Below are positions 1 to 10,585 of a DNA stretch of 64,000 nucleotides, piece after piece. Origin of the DNA: Stenocarpella maydis (lineage: Eukaryota; Ascomycota; Sordariomycetes; Diaporthales; Diaporthaceae); the NCBI GenBank assembly GCA_002270565.1, contig NQMI01000012.1:634727-698726 (forward strand). Direction: 5' to 3'. Positions within the stretch are counted from its first letter, which is position 1, and every line of letters starts with the position of its first letter. The notes under the pieces were generated by a model. The model searched no databases. It was not told where the DNA came from and was given only the letters and a program-made list of their open reading frames with translations. The position numbers and the translations under genes are program-made.

Positions 1-1
1 C

Positions 2-76
2 GCGCACAGCTGGACCGAGGTCGGCAGCGTGGTCAGCGAGAGCGAGGATGGCGTCAGGCCTGCGTCCCGCTCGTAA
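2..76 (+). CDS. C-terminal end of an unidentified protein (partial)
   Basis: One open frame enters from the left edge and ends at TAA 74-76. It encodes 24 residues rich in Ser, Glu and Val (ending RPASRS). Its codon use is GC-biased like the real exons of this window, and the sequence loses that character right after the stop. The product cannot be recognised from so short a tail, and the frame could equally be a chance open stretch. Confidence 0.4.
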   Translation, partial: AHSWTEVGSVVSESEDGVRPASRS

Positions 77-648
77 TTTGTGGCGGCGGATGCTGTCGCT
101 TGGATTGATTGGATTGGGCTGTTCTTTTCCCGAGATCTCTCCATCGGATATGGAGTTCTTCTTTGTTGGTTTTGTATGGAGTAACACGGAGGGAAATTTG
201 TACGGCTCGGCGTCCGGGGGGGAAATTCTTGTACGGCTTCTTTCGGGTTCAAGAGTCCTATATGCGTAGACACCGCTTCTCAGGGGTACATCGAGCAATA
301 GCCCTGCTTTGAATCACTTGTTGACTGCAAGACGGGACACGTCGTGAGATGAGACGTTGGTCTGGATTAACGCATGCTATGCTTCCTACCGAGAGGTGAT
401 GTGATCTGCGCAAGCCAGCTCGAGAGAGATGACCAGCCTATCTTACGGGCCTATAATGTCACCACGAATCTGAGGAGTTGGTCCTCCATATCGGTCGCAC
501 CTTGGCGTCTCATGCCATAGCGTCTACGGGCAATGCCCCCCCCCCCTTTTTAAAACCACTGCCCCAGCGACTAGAAAAACCCATCGCTGCCACAAAACCT
601 TACGCTCAGGCGCCCACTGTAGGAACGGAACTGAGGGTACCGTAACAG
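77..648. other. Intergenic, no gene seen
   Basis: Lies between the left-edge stop codon and the BSP gene, so it holds two convergent 3' ends. Short overlapping frames at 48-312 have no recognisable content. The only marked feature is an 11-base C run at 536-546 followed by T's. Confidence 0.6.
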
Positions 649-1932
649 CTAATCGCACCCGTCACCGTCGCCGCCCTTCTTGAGCGTCTTGAGATACTCT
701 TTCCACAGGACGTCGACGTCATGGCCAAACAGGTCGGTCCAGAACTCCGACTTCCTGTACTCGCGCACCTGTTTCGGTCCCAGGTCAATATCACCCCCCA
801 GATGAAGGGAATTCCAAACCAGAGAGGGAGCAGCTAGCATCTATACCCCGCAACCACAGGAGATCAAGAGAGAAGGGAGAAAGAAAGAAAAAGCAAGACT
901 CACCCTCAGGGCCTCATTGATCCTCCTCACGGTGCCCTCCCCGAACCTCCCCTCGAGCCAGTCGAGAAAGTACGCCGTCAGCTCGTACCCCTGGTCCCAC
1001 CGGTCCGGCACCGCGCCCCGCCTCCAGTGCGGCGGGCCCAGCCCCGCCGTCAGCCTCACCCAGTCCGCGACGCCCTCGACCAGCCCGCCCGGGCACTTGC
1101 CCCTCCCGTTGTGTTGGAAGCAGTGCACGAGCTCGTGCACCAGCACGCCCTGGATCTCGTGGGCCCCGGTGGTGTCGTCACCGCGGGGGGTGGTGGGGCT
1201 GGCTGGCTGTGCTGCTGCTGGTGCCCGCCGGATCCCCTCGACGTACCCCATACTCAGGTGTATCTCCTTGTGGTCGTCGTCCAGCTCCGTGCCCTTGGTG
1301 TACGCCACGCCCGGCATGTCCTCGAGTACCAGCGTGACGGACCGGGTCGGGGGAGGCGTGCAGCGCGGCCTCGCCGGGCGGCGGCGCGTCGCCGTCGTCG
1401 CGGCAGTGACATCCAGGTGGTCTTGATGCCGCTGCTGCTGCTGCTCTCGTGCCGCAGCGGCCGGGTCGTCTTCTTCTTCTGCCCCTGCCTCTGCCTCTGC
1501 CTCGCCCGCCTCGGCCTCCGCCGTCGCGGTGCCGCGCCCTGCCGTGCCGGGGCGAGACATCAGCAGACGCAGCACGGTCTGCACGCTGCGCGCCAGCACG
1601 GCCGGGGCGTCCACGGCGGCCAGGAAGCGCGACGCCCCCGGGTGCGTCACGTCCTGGATGTGCAGGCGGAGCTTGGGGAGGGGGAATGTGTTGTCGTCAT
1701 CGTCCTCGTCAATCCCGTCCCGGCCTGTGTCCTCTTTTCCTTGGTGCTCTTCCTGGCCCGCTGCTGGGCGGTTGGGCAGAGGGGTGGGCTCGCCTGCCGT
1801 TGCCGCCGTCGGCCATTGTCGCTCGGGGCCCACTGTGCCCGACGAGGTCGAGGCCGAGGAGGTGGGAGGCATGAAGATGGAGGAGGGGCTGGGCACGGCG
1901 GAGGTCTGGGGAGGAGGGGGAAGCCTGGTCAT
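649..1932 (-). CDS. BSP-domain putative zinc metallopeptidase, two exons
   Basis: Two exons: 1932-904 and 768-649, joined by a 135-bp phase-0 intron (donor GTGAGT at 903, acceptor AAACAG ending at 769). The protein is 382 aa. The C-terminal half matches the plant basic secretory protein (BSP) family of putative zinc peptidases: a DMPGVAYT strand, HELVHCFQH as an HExxHxxxH-type metal site, then P-G-G-LVEGVADWVRL, a WDQGYELTAYFL helix, and in exon 2 EFWTDLFG and LWKEYL. The first ~130 residues are Pro/Ser-rich and acidic. About residues 130-200 are low complexity (Ala/Glu runs, poly-Gln), encoded by trinucleotide-like repeats. No signal peptide is visible at the chosen Met, so cell location is uncertain; an upstream exon is possible. 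Family assignment is firm, substrate unknown. Confidence 0.85.
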
Positions 1933-3252
1933 GGTGGCTCCGTGGAGACTGCGTTGGGTGTGGGGATATGTTTCCTTGTTTACTTAGTAATGGCAGCCTC
2001 GCGGGACCAGATCGACACGGGCAGGATGATGGGGTGCGGAATAAGGTCGCATGCATCAAACAGTCGATCTTGGGGGTCTGCCTAAATAGCGATGTATTTG
2101 TGCAGCCCGGTGCCACCCACTTTAGCCCCGGCTCCAAGACGACGACATGGCTCGCACCAACTTCGGTGTAGAATGTTGACACTGTGGACAGATGATGCAT
2201 TTTTAGCCGGATTAAATAGGCGTGGAGGCAGTTCACCTTTATTACTGACTCCGCTCGCTCCTCCGGCAAACCCCCTTCACGCCACCCAATAGGGCCCTCC
2301 GTATGCCCAGATGAGGGGCCCTCCATATGCTCAGATAGAGGGCGTCTATATGCCTAGAGGAGTGGGTTGAATCGACTCTCAAAGGACGATCCTCGGTGCC
2401 CCATCGTTGTTGCCATGGACATCTGTCTGGCAGCTCTGTCGGGTGTGCCCAAACAAGACACAGACAGCATTCGAGCTCGTGGATGCCAACGAGATGAGCG
2501 GCACACCTGCGCTGCATGGACCACAGTAGGAATTGCTTTGGGGATGCAGCCAGAATTTGAACGCAGGTCACCTTCAGAATCCTTTTCTGTACTTGGATAC
2601 TCTGTCGCGTGAGCCTGTGTTGGCTATGGCAATCGATCCGAGGAGCAGCTTCAGAAACTCACCATGTCCCTCCCCTTGCCAACACTGATATTGAGGCTGA
2701 CCAAATCGTGACTGCCGCAATTCCACGTGCATTGCAGTGTTTCTTGCTGGCCACCAGCGGTAAATATTATATTTTCAGCAGGCGCTGGTCAGACACTTGT
2801 TTCTAAAATTCCTGTACGATATTAGTTCCGTCTATGGTGCGTTGCAGCTTCCAAGGTTCTCAACAATGGCTTGTGGACTTGGTAAACTCCCCAGTATTCA
2901 ACCTGATAACATTGAACTCCACGGCGGCAGATTCACTCCCCATGGGTGGGATGTGATTTTATGGGGACCCTGCATTTCATGCGTGATGTCGTCTCCTCTT
3001 CAGTAAAGTGGGTAGGAGCACTGAGAAGGCTACCTATCACGGCTGCAGGACACTGCTGACGAGGTCAGCTAAGACCTGAAGGAATTCCTCTCGCTGGTCA
3101 CCGCTTTACCTTCCTCATCTATCGGCAAGGTTGAATTCTCCAAGTTGCCTCAAAACTGGCTCACAAATCCTCTAACTGTGGTGGTCAGCCTTTCTCCCTA
3201 GCGCACGTGGCAGTCTCTGTTTTCTGACGGTGGTCACCTTTCTAAGCCAAGG
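1933..3252. other. Intergenic between BSP and HET genes, possibly decayed coding sequence
   Basis: No intact gene is visible. Short frames at 2367-2612, 2609-2806 and 2797-3006 follow one another on the + strand in different frames and have coding-like composition, but I could not assign them to a family. They may be remnants of a degraded gene. The stretch also holds the promoter of the BSP gene (minus strand) and of the HET gene. Confidence 0.4.
2292..2362. repeat. Three imperfect tandem copies of a ~24-bp unit
   Basis: Units at 2292-2315, 2316-2340 and 2341-2362 share the pattern GGGCCCTCCxTATGCxCAGAT(G/A)(A)GAG. The third copy is the most diverged. It lies about 360 bp upstream of the BSP start codon and has no obvious function. 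Confidence 0.75.
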
Positions 3253-5302
3253 GTGAAGGTACACTCGCAAACCATGGCCAGACCATACTGCCATCTGTTG
3301 GCGATTCTTCGCCAAAATCCATCATTCTTCTCGGTGGAGAACGATATCAGCGGCATGGATGAGAGGGCCCCGCGACTGACTGTGCCGCCTCTCAGCGTCC
3401 TGCGCCGCTGCGCTTCGCGGGAATGCGATCTGTGCAAGGTAATGACCGCCGGGTCTACAAGGGGATGCCTAGCAGCATATCTACCACCCGCTCAGCTCGA
3501 GATGCCTCTGGTCCTGTCCAGGGCTATCATCAGCTACCATCAAGGAATCACGCTTTACATGGGATCCGATGATCTACTCCCCCCGAAAAGGTTCTTTCGC
3601 ATCCCGCAGCCGTGGAGTAAGTCTGTCTGTCCTTGCGGAAAGCATCACGACTGAAGCTTATTCTTGTTTCTAGAACACGAGCTACCACCCGCACGATTCA
3701 ATCGCGTGCCTGAACAAAACGCACTTCTGTCTTGTTGGTTGAACAGCTGCCTCCGGAATCATACCAAGTGCAGATCTGCACAGCGAAGATTCACACCCAC
3801 CAGGCTTCTGCAAGTTGATGCTTTCACAGACTCTCCGGACATCAGGCTTGTCAACTTCAGCACAAAGTCAGTGGCAGCCTCCTACGTTGCGCTCAGCCAC
3901 TGCTGGGGGTCGCCTTCGAAACGGCCCATTAGGACACTCCAGAGCAACATCTCACAGCACCAGGAGAGGATGAATTTCCAAAACCTGTCCAAAACATTCC
4001 AGGATTCTGTTGAAACAACCAGAAGCCTGGGGCTATCGTATATATGGATAGATTCTCTTTGCATCGTCCAGGACGACGAAGCCGACTGGAGGAGGGAAGC
4101 AGCACAGATGGGTGAAGTCTATAAAGAGTCAATTTGCACCCTGTGTGCACTCAGCTCAAGTGATGGGGATGGAGGCTGCAGGGTCAACGGACTCAACGAG
4201 GAAGTGGACCATCTGAGATATCTCGATCTGGACATTGGAGAATACCGAATCCGTTTTATTGAGATAGAGAACAACTCTGATAAGACAATACTGGCGTGGG
4301 ATGTCGAGTATGGAGACAACGATTTCAGGCACCGACCTTGGGGAAACAACCCGCTGCGGACCCGCGCTTGGACGTTCCAGGAAAGGGAATTGTCTGTCAG
4401 GGCAGTCCATTTCTCGAGACAGACGCTGCTCTGGGAGTGTATGGAAATGAAGGGATCAACAGAGATACCTAACGCGGTCATACGGCGGTATGATGAAAAG
4501 AGGCTGGATCCCGTGCAGACATTGCCATCAGACACAGGCGGTGTTCAGCAGGAGCTGTGGTACGGAAAGGTGGAAGACTACACGTCTCGGTTCCTAACCC
4601 GCGAGTCGGACAAGCTCATCGCCTTTGCCGGTTATGCACAGCACTTCGGGCGGGGGATACTGGGCGGCGGCACTTACCTGGCTGGTGTGTGGAAAGAACA
4701 CTTCCCTGAAGCCGGGCGCGAAGCACCCCAACGCAGCATTCGAGCCAAGGCGTCCTATGGAATATAGGGCGCCGACTTGGTCCTGGGCCTCGCTTGATGG
4801 AGAGATCACGTACGCAAGCCAACGTGTCGTGTCCCAAGGCGACGCACCCGTCCAGGCACCGCCCGCCGGCGTCCACCTGTTGAGAAACGATATCGAGCTG
4901 GAGAACAGCTTTTCACAGACCCGACCGGGATCCTGTTCCATAACCCTCCGTGGACAACTAACGCAATGTAAATTCAACTATGCCCTAGAAGGCGCCGGGG
5001 CCGAGGATGAAGGCAAGAGAGAACTGCACGGAAAGGAAGGTAAAGCAGTAGGGCTCTTCTATCCGGATATCATGCTCGAGGTCCAAGATCTCCGGAACAT
5101 TTGGTGTTTGGGGGTTTGCGGTGAGATGTTTTATTCGGTCGATCTCCCCCCTAAAGAACCGTGGGATTGTAACATGAGGATGATGGGCATAGCTCTTTAC
5201 CCTACATCTGACGGAATTACGTTCAAGAGGGTCGGCATGGTGCGCTGGATGAAGAAGGCTGCATTTGATGAGGGCAGTATGTCTGAGGTGAAGATCGCTT
5301 GA
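3253..5302 (+). CDS. Heterokaryon incompatibility (HET) domain protein, with a frame break near 4,700
   Basis: Exon 1 is 3253-3616, followed by a 57-bp phase-1 intron (3617-3673). The HET domain runs from VALSHCWG through an L-YIWIDSLCIVQDD core with a following ADW to RTRAWTFQERELSVRAVHFS, the usual order for the family. HET proteins trigger programmed cell death when incompatible hyphae fuse; many paralogues act as innate-immunity-like receptors. The frame closes at TAG 4765-4767, while the conserved C-terminal part (YRAPTWSWASLDGE, then FKRVGMVRWMKK) continues in the next frame to TGA 5302. Either this copy carries a frameshift between about 4,690 and 4,745, or a 52-bp GT-AG intron (4685-4736, phase 1) restores the frame and gives 646 aa. 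That intron would remove the family-like YLAGVWKEHFPE segment, so frameshift is the slightly better reading. The start could be Met at 3253 or 3274. Confidence 0.8.
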
Positions 5303-5877
5303 GTGTGCTTGTTTTGCCTTCATTCAAGATTTGTTTTTGGGATATTGAAATTGCGCTTAGTTCATTCATTTTGATGATTGAGGCGCAGTGATTCTGAATA
5401 CCGCTCAGCCCCTAGCTCTGAGGTGTATTTGAGGGCTTCCATCCTATTGTAACAGCTACAGCGATTTGATATATGTAGAACCCATGTATTCGTTCACTGC
5501 TAGTCTGCGTCTTATTTTCCGTGGCTACGCCTTGGATAAACATCTGTATCTCTTAAACTTGCCACTAATACAGTTATCGCAGCCGAAGTTGGCCAAGTGG
5601 ACGTGGTCAAAGTCGATTCTTATTCAGGCGAAAACAAATGTCTGGAATGCCCCGAATTAATAACAATGTCCTCTCTATAAATACTGAAGGTAATGTGGAC
5701 ACCCTTACTTTGCTGTCCCACTTCCCAGATTAATCTGCAGGCCGAGCCGTGTGAGGGCCTTGGATGCTAGTATCTGGCCTGGCACAATCTGAACAATTGG
5801 TCGTATGATAACCAAGCCCGCAATCTCTAGCCAGCGATGCCTCCCCCCACCCCTGTGCACCTAATCGTTTCGCTTGG
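5303..5877. other. Intergenic, no gene seen
   Basis: 3' flank of the HET gene running into the decayed ankyrin-like gene. It is moderately AT-rich with no conserved frame; I see nothing else. Confidence 0.5.
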
Positions 5878-7520
5878 GTGTGCTACGACTCCCCAGCGGA
5901 ATTGGATGGTGGAATTGCATTTCTTGAGCCGACTCAAGCGGGTGATGTATCACGTTTCCGGGAGTTGCGCAAGAATCGCCCCTTTAATGTGTTAACTGTG
6001 AAGTTGTTGGACTTTGCTAAGTTATTTATTGATCGAGTCAGAAGTTCTGGAAACGAAGGAGATCTGAGAAGTTGACCCTAAAACAGCTGGTTTCTACCAA
6101 ATCCTCGATATAGTGCCAGCTGAGTGTGCTCAGTTGCCCGGACCGCGGATGACGGGAATGAATCCATCCTAGGAACTCCTCACCCGTGTCACATTCCAAA
6201 TGTCCAACAATGGGTGGATAGACTGGACTGCTCCTAATTGTAGCTGGTTGTTAAATTCGTTTGGCATGTCAGCAGACCTCAAGTTCCTAAAGGCCTTTTT
6301 CTCTAGAAGGGAACAAACAGTTTGGCAATATATGAGAGACTATACTGCACAGTCGACCGGCTTCGGAGACCAGCCGCTGCATATGTACTTTTCGAGATGC
6401 TCGAAACTATTCGTGCAAACAATACGATCGTCACTGATTGGCTCAACTTCCTCGAAATGATGGCGCGCACTGTTGGTTCACAGGCAGACGGAATGCTCCG
6501 AATCGCTGAGACTTCTTGTCAATGCTGGCGCGCGTCACAATTTGGCGGCGGCAATCAATCAAACTTGTCCTTATTACGGTCGCCAGAACCAAATGAAGCT
6601 TCGGATTAGTTATCAGCTTGTATTTTGGAATTCGGGGGACGAAGACACCATCAATGCTTTTGTTCCACTCCTTATCCAGGGTGGTTTCTTGTTGACGGAG
6701 CTACCACCACAATCATACATACATCGGCGAACGTCCCGAGGCGGGTCCCCTCTGTGAACCAATCAAGTTCGACGAAGCCGTCATGTTATGTCCAACGGCC
6801 AAACGCCAAGTACTTTACGACGCCATTGTACAGTGCAGTGGAGAGGACGAAACCTGTGTTCTCCAGGGAGGAATATTCGCAGCTCCGCTAGGAGGCATGC
6901 GTAGCCTCGAATCATATATCCAGTCATGCCGACAGGATAATGACTTTGATTTTCATGCAACTAAGCAGGAAAGCCCAGTTTTTGCGACATTACTGAATGA
7001 TACTGAGACAGTATCTGCTTTGTTGCAAATGGGAACTGATCCATCGGTTAAACTCCTGCAGAGCAACCAAGAGCAGTACGATAAAGGAACCTTGTCTTGG
7101 AATACCATTATCATTGCAGCTGTGGCTGGAAGCATAGATGCTATAATGCTACTCAAGCAGTGGTCAAACATCGATGATTTTCTTGAATGGGCCCCAATTT
7201 ACGAGATAGTGCGCCAGACGAATCTTGAACTGAACACATATAGGTGGGAATGTGGAACAAGGCTTCATCAGTTGGACGCCATCCGCCGACATTATCTATA
7301 CGACTCACTGGTGAGCTTAGAGTCAGAGTCCGAGATCGCGATCAAGACTCAAAAGGCCAGGGGGATACGCCTTGAGATTCTCACTTGGATACGATCTGTT
7401 ACAGCGACACACCATGTCGCGGCGAAAGTCGACCAGGACATTATCACAGTCATAAACGCAATGCCGATACGCAAGTCAGTTTACGGCTGCGAGGAGGGTA
7501 CGGCCAACAGGTGCATTTAG
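5878..7520 (+). pseudogene. Decayed ankyrin-repeat-like fungal protein gene
   Basis: Coding-like segments follow one another on the + strand with frame changes: 5878-6075, 6200-6460, 6322-6609, 6473-6757 and 6783-7520. Two stretches look like ankyrin helices: SLRLLVNAGARHNLAAAI near 6,500-6,560, and LLNDTETVSALLQMGTDPS followed by AAVAGSIDAIMLLKQW near 6,985-7,165. The layout resembles the long ankyrin proteins common in Pezizomycotina, some with an N-terminal Clr5 domain, but no Clr5 domain is visible. Frames break several times without good splice sites, so a pseudogene is the best reading; an intron-rich gene with a damaged assembly is possible. The last segment of 245 codons is intact. 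Confidence 0.55.
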
Positions 7521-10500
7521 CTGTCATATAATACCACGGGCAGCCTTTTGAGCCCAGACCAGAAGAAGATCCAGAACATCAACCTGTTGCACCCCCCCCC
7601 CCCCCCCGGGGCCATTNNNNNNNNNNNNNNNNNNCCCCCCCCGCCGGTGCCATTGCCCACTATGTGGCAATGGGCTAGGATATCATCATTCAAGCTGACT
7701 AAGCCTGAGCGTAACACGCGATTGGTGCAGAGCCATCAGAATTCAGAAGCCGGTGCAGCTGTGCTGTAGCACTCTATATATGATTGTTATCATCAATCGG
7801 GATATGACAGAACGAAAAAATGATGGATATAAAACAGGGCGACTAATGCCATAAATTCTCCGGTTCGAGTTGTTTCACTCCTAGCCTATTTTGAGTTTTG
7901 CCAATTTGTTGACTGTCTTCATAGTAGACTCTGTCTTTCAAGGGTTGGAATTCTCAGGCTTTCAATGCAGTCTTTTTTTATAGCCTATGTGTCGGGCGAC
8001 TCCCGAAGACGCACCGTTCTCACTAGACGATTTCTTCAGCTTAATTCGCCCTGACATGCTTATCTCAACGTCAATAAGTACAGAAAGGGGTAGATAGCTG
8101 GCACATGAATGCTGGTAATGGGAATGTTGCATTGTTGGGGCCATGAGCCTCTATTTCTTCACTCATCTCATGGATCCAATGGGATGGTGCCTAGTGTCGA
8201 TGTGCATCATAGAAGCTAGGTCTAGGACGTGTATGGCCCTTTTTGACATAGTATATTCTAGATATCGTAGTCAGTCGGGCACCTATCTATATATATATAT
8301 ATAAATGCACATGTGAACAGCAGCAACTGAGACAGTAAGAGCTGTTTCCTAAATCGACTCAATACATCTATTCGAATTTCAAGTGTCGAATGGCACTTGC
8401 TCACGTTGTTTCCGGGGAGGTTTGTGGTCGGCCCACCTTGGGACCGAGGTTCGCTCATACTATAGAATCTCATTCGTGCGTTGCCTCCTAGTGGCGCCAG
8501 TTTCTTTTTGTATTGCGGCTTAAATACGAATCTTTGTATATGTGCTACTATCGTCTTGAAGAAGGCCCTGGCTTTACATAGCACTCCGCGGACTTTGATC
8601 ACGCATAGGAGCCAAGAATTCCCCATTGGTACATTTTCGTCTTCGTTGAGTGGCTATCGACCCAGACTCTTCTAGTGTTGTTGATACTGATTATTGTGAA
8701 AAATGGGGAAGTTTGGCAATTCACTTCTGAAAGGAATCCCAAGTATCATCCTCATATGTGTGACCCCCCCCCCCCAGTCACGGTTTTACCAAGTGAAACT
8801 GCTGCAATAATCACCAGTATACTCGGCGTGAGGCGGTCACGGAAGCGTGGCCTGCCTCCCAAAAGAGTTGTCATTGAGTTTTGTACAGCCGTCTTAAAGG
8901 GTCAAGACATATGTGAATTAAATGCAGTCGGTGGCTATGGGCCCGAGCACGCGTCGCATCTCGCATCCGTGGATCGGACCAAGCAGGCCAGGCTTAAATA
9001 GCCCGAATAGCCCCCAATATCCCAAATGTAACACATTATGCGCTCTGTTATATGTGGAAAGCCTTGTCCTATTATAGTGAATTTAATTTCTTCACCAGTC
9101 GTGGGCACATGCGCCGAGAAATGGGCCTTGGTCACACACCATTTTCCAGACCGAACTTCAGGTTTGGCATATTCGGAAGATATTATCATAGGTGGCGTTT
9201 GGACTGGAAGTTAGAAATAACTCGGATTAGTAACAGGCGGCCAGGCCGTTTAATCTGACCTATCGTGCCATACTGGAAGGTCACTAAAGGACACGATGGT
9301 TGGCGCGTAGAAAGATTGTAGTAGCAAATTGGTCTGATGTAGGCTATCAAACACGTGTAGCATGCCGCAGTCTGACTGGCGTCGGGTGAAATGATAGTCC
9401 CAATATTGCAGCTTACCGAGATTGAGTGATCTGGGATGTACACTAGGGCTCTCAAGAATGCAGGGTGGAGGTATTGGTGGTGCCGGCACTCGGGTGGGCC
9501 TCGTATGCGAATCTTTCCCTGATCACTGTTTTGCCCTAGATGATTCGGTCAGTAATGGCCAGATTTGTGCCAGTAGATGCCCAAGTGGGTGGCTGCCAAA
9601 GAGAATCCCCTGGGAAGCGCAGATTCTGAAACGGTAGAGACAACGGATTGGTAATCTCAAGTGATGTGCGCGCGGGTGATCTATATCTGGAAGGATTTTC
9701 CAGTTGACTTTGCTGTCTGTGGAAATAGGGTTGTAGTATTGCGAAGAGCAATCAGTGGGAAGATGCAGTAACATTGCATCAGGTGAATACGGTGTTGCCC
9801 AGACAGCCAGACAGCCAGCCAGGACGTTGGGCAAGGTGGGGGCAGGTCACCCGTTTGCAGACCAACCCTGCAGAGGCAATTCCTCGATCCGTGTGCGTGC
9901 TGGTGCAGGGTGTGCCGTCCCATCTTGGCTGCTCGCCCATCTGCCCTTGCGCTAGGGGCGCAACGAGAGGCGCTAGCGCTTGGTTCCGCCGGGGGCCATG
10001 GCAACGGCAGCTGGGGGGTGAGCTCGTCTTTTGTTGTTTCATCCCACCTTGCGACAACTTCTCCATACCCAGTACTCCGTACCTCATCTGTCCTTCCTTA
10101 CCCACCCGCCGACCCAAAATATTATCCATTGCCCCGCGTCGCACCACCCAAGCGAGGCCACCACTCGCACCAGACCTCGCACGTTAATTGATCCCAGCGC
10201 TCAACCAACATCAACTCGCAGTCGCATCGCCTCGCGCTGTCGATCGCCCAGTCCAACTTTGGCGCCAGGCTCTGATGTCCAGTAAAGGCTTCATGTGATT
10301 CATGTGAGCTTCCTCTCCTTCGCCCCCCCCGCCCTTTTGCGTCTGGGCGCGCAGCCTTGGAAAGTATGAGGAAACATTGGCATCAATACACAGTTTGAAC
10401 TACTTGCTCGGAGGATACCTCATCCCATAATGTTCGGCCCATATGCTGACCAGCGCCATCGTACAAGTAGAGTGCGCGCACAGCACCGGCCCATCCGACT

Positions 10501-10585
10501 CGCCAATTGAGGCGACCACTAAAACACCCCACAGCACAAGCCTCGCCTCCCACCAGCGCGGCTCTCCTGCGCCATCCGAGGCGCC
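7521..10585. other. Gene-poor stretch and STU1 upstream region
   Basis: About 3 kb with no supported gene. Short frames (for example 8258-8626 minus and 8675-9001 plus) show no family features. Contents: the N gap; a (TA)n tract at about 8287-8304; a 12-base C run at 8764-8775; and, from about 9,750 on, a GC-rich, pyrimidine-rich stretch that probably holds the STU1 promoter and 5' leader. Confidence 0.5.
7592..7642. other. Assembly gap of 18 N flanked by poly-C
   Basis: A 16-base C run (7592-7607) is followed by GGGGCCATT, 18 undetermined bases at 7617-7634 and another C run (7635-7642). The gap probably marks a failed homopolymer or hairpin, so its true length is unknown. Confidence 0.95.

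Noticed and set aside
1027..2085. 352-codon frame opposite the BSP gene
   Set aside because: Shadow of the GC-rich BSP exon on the other strand; its Arg/Leu-rich translation has no domain.
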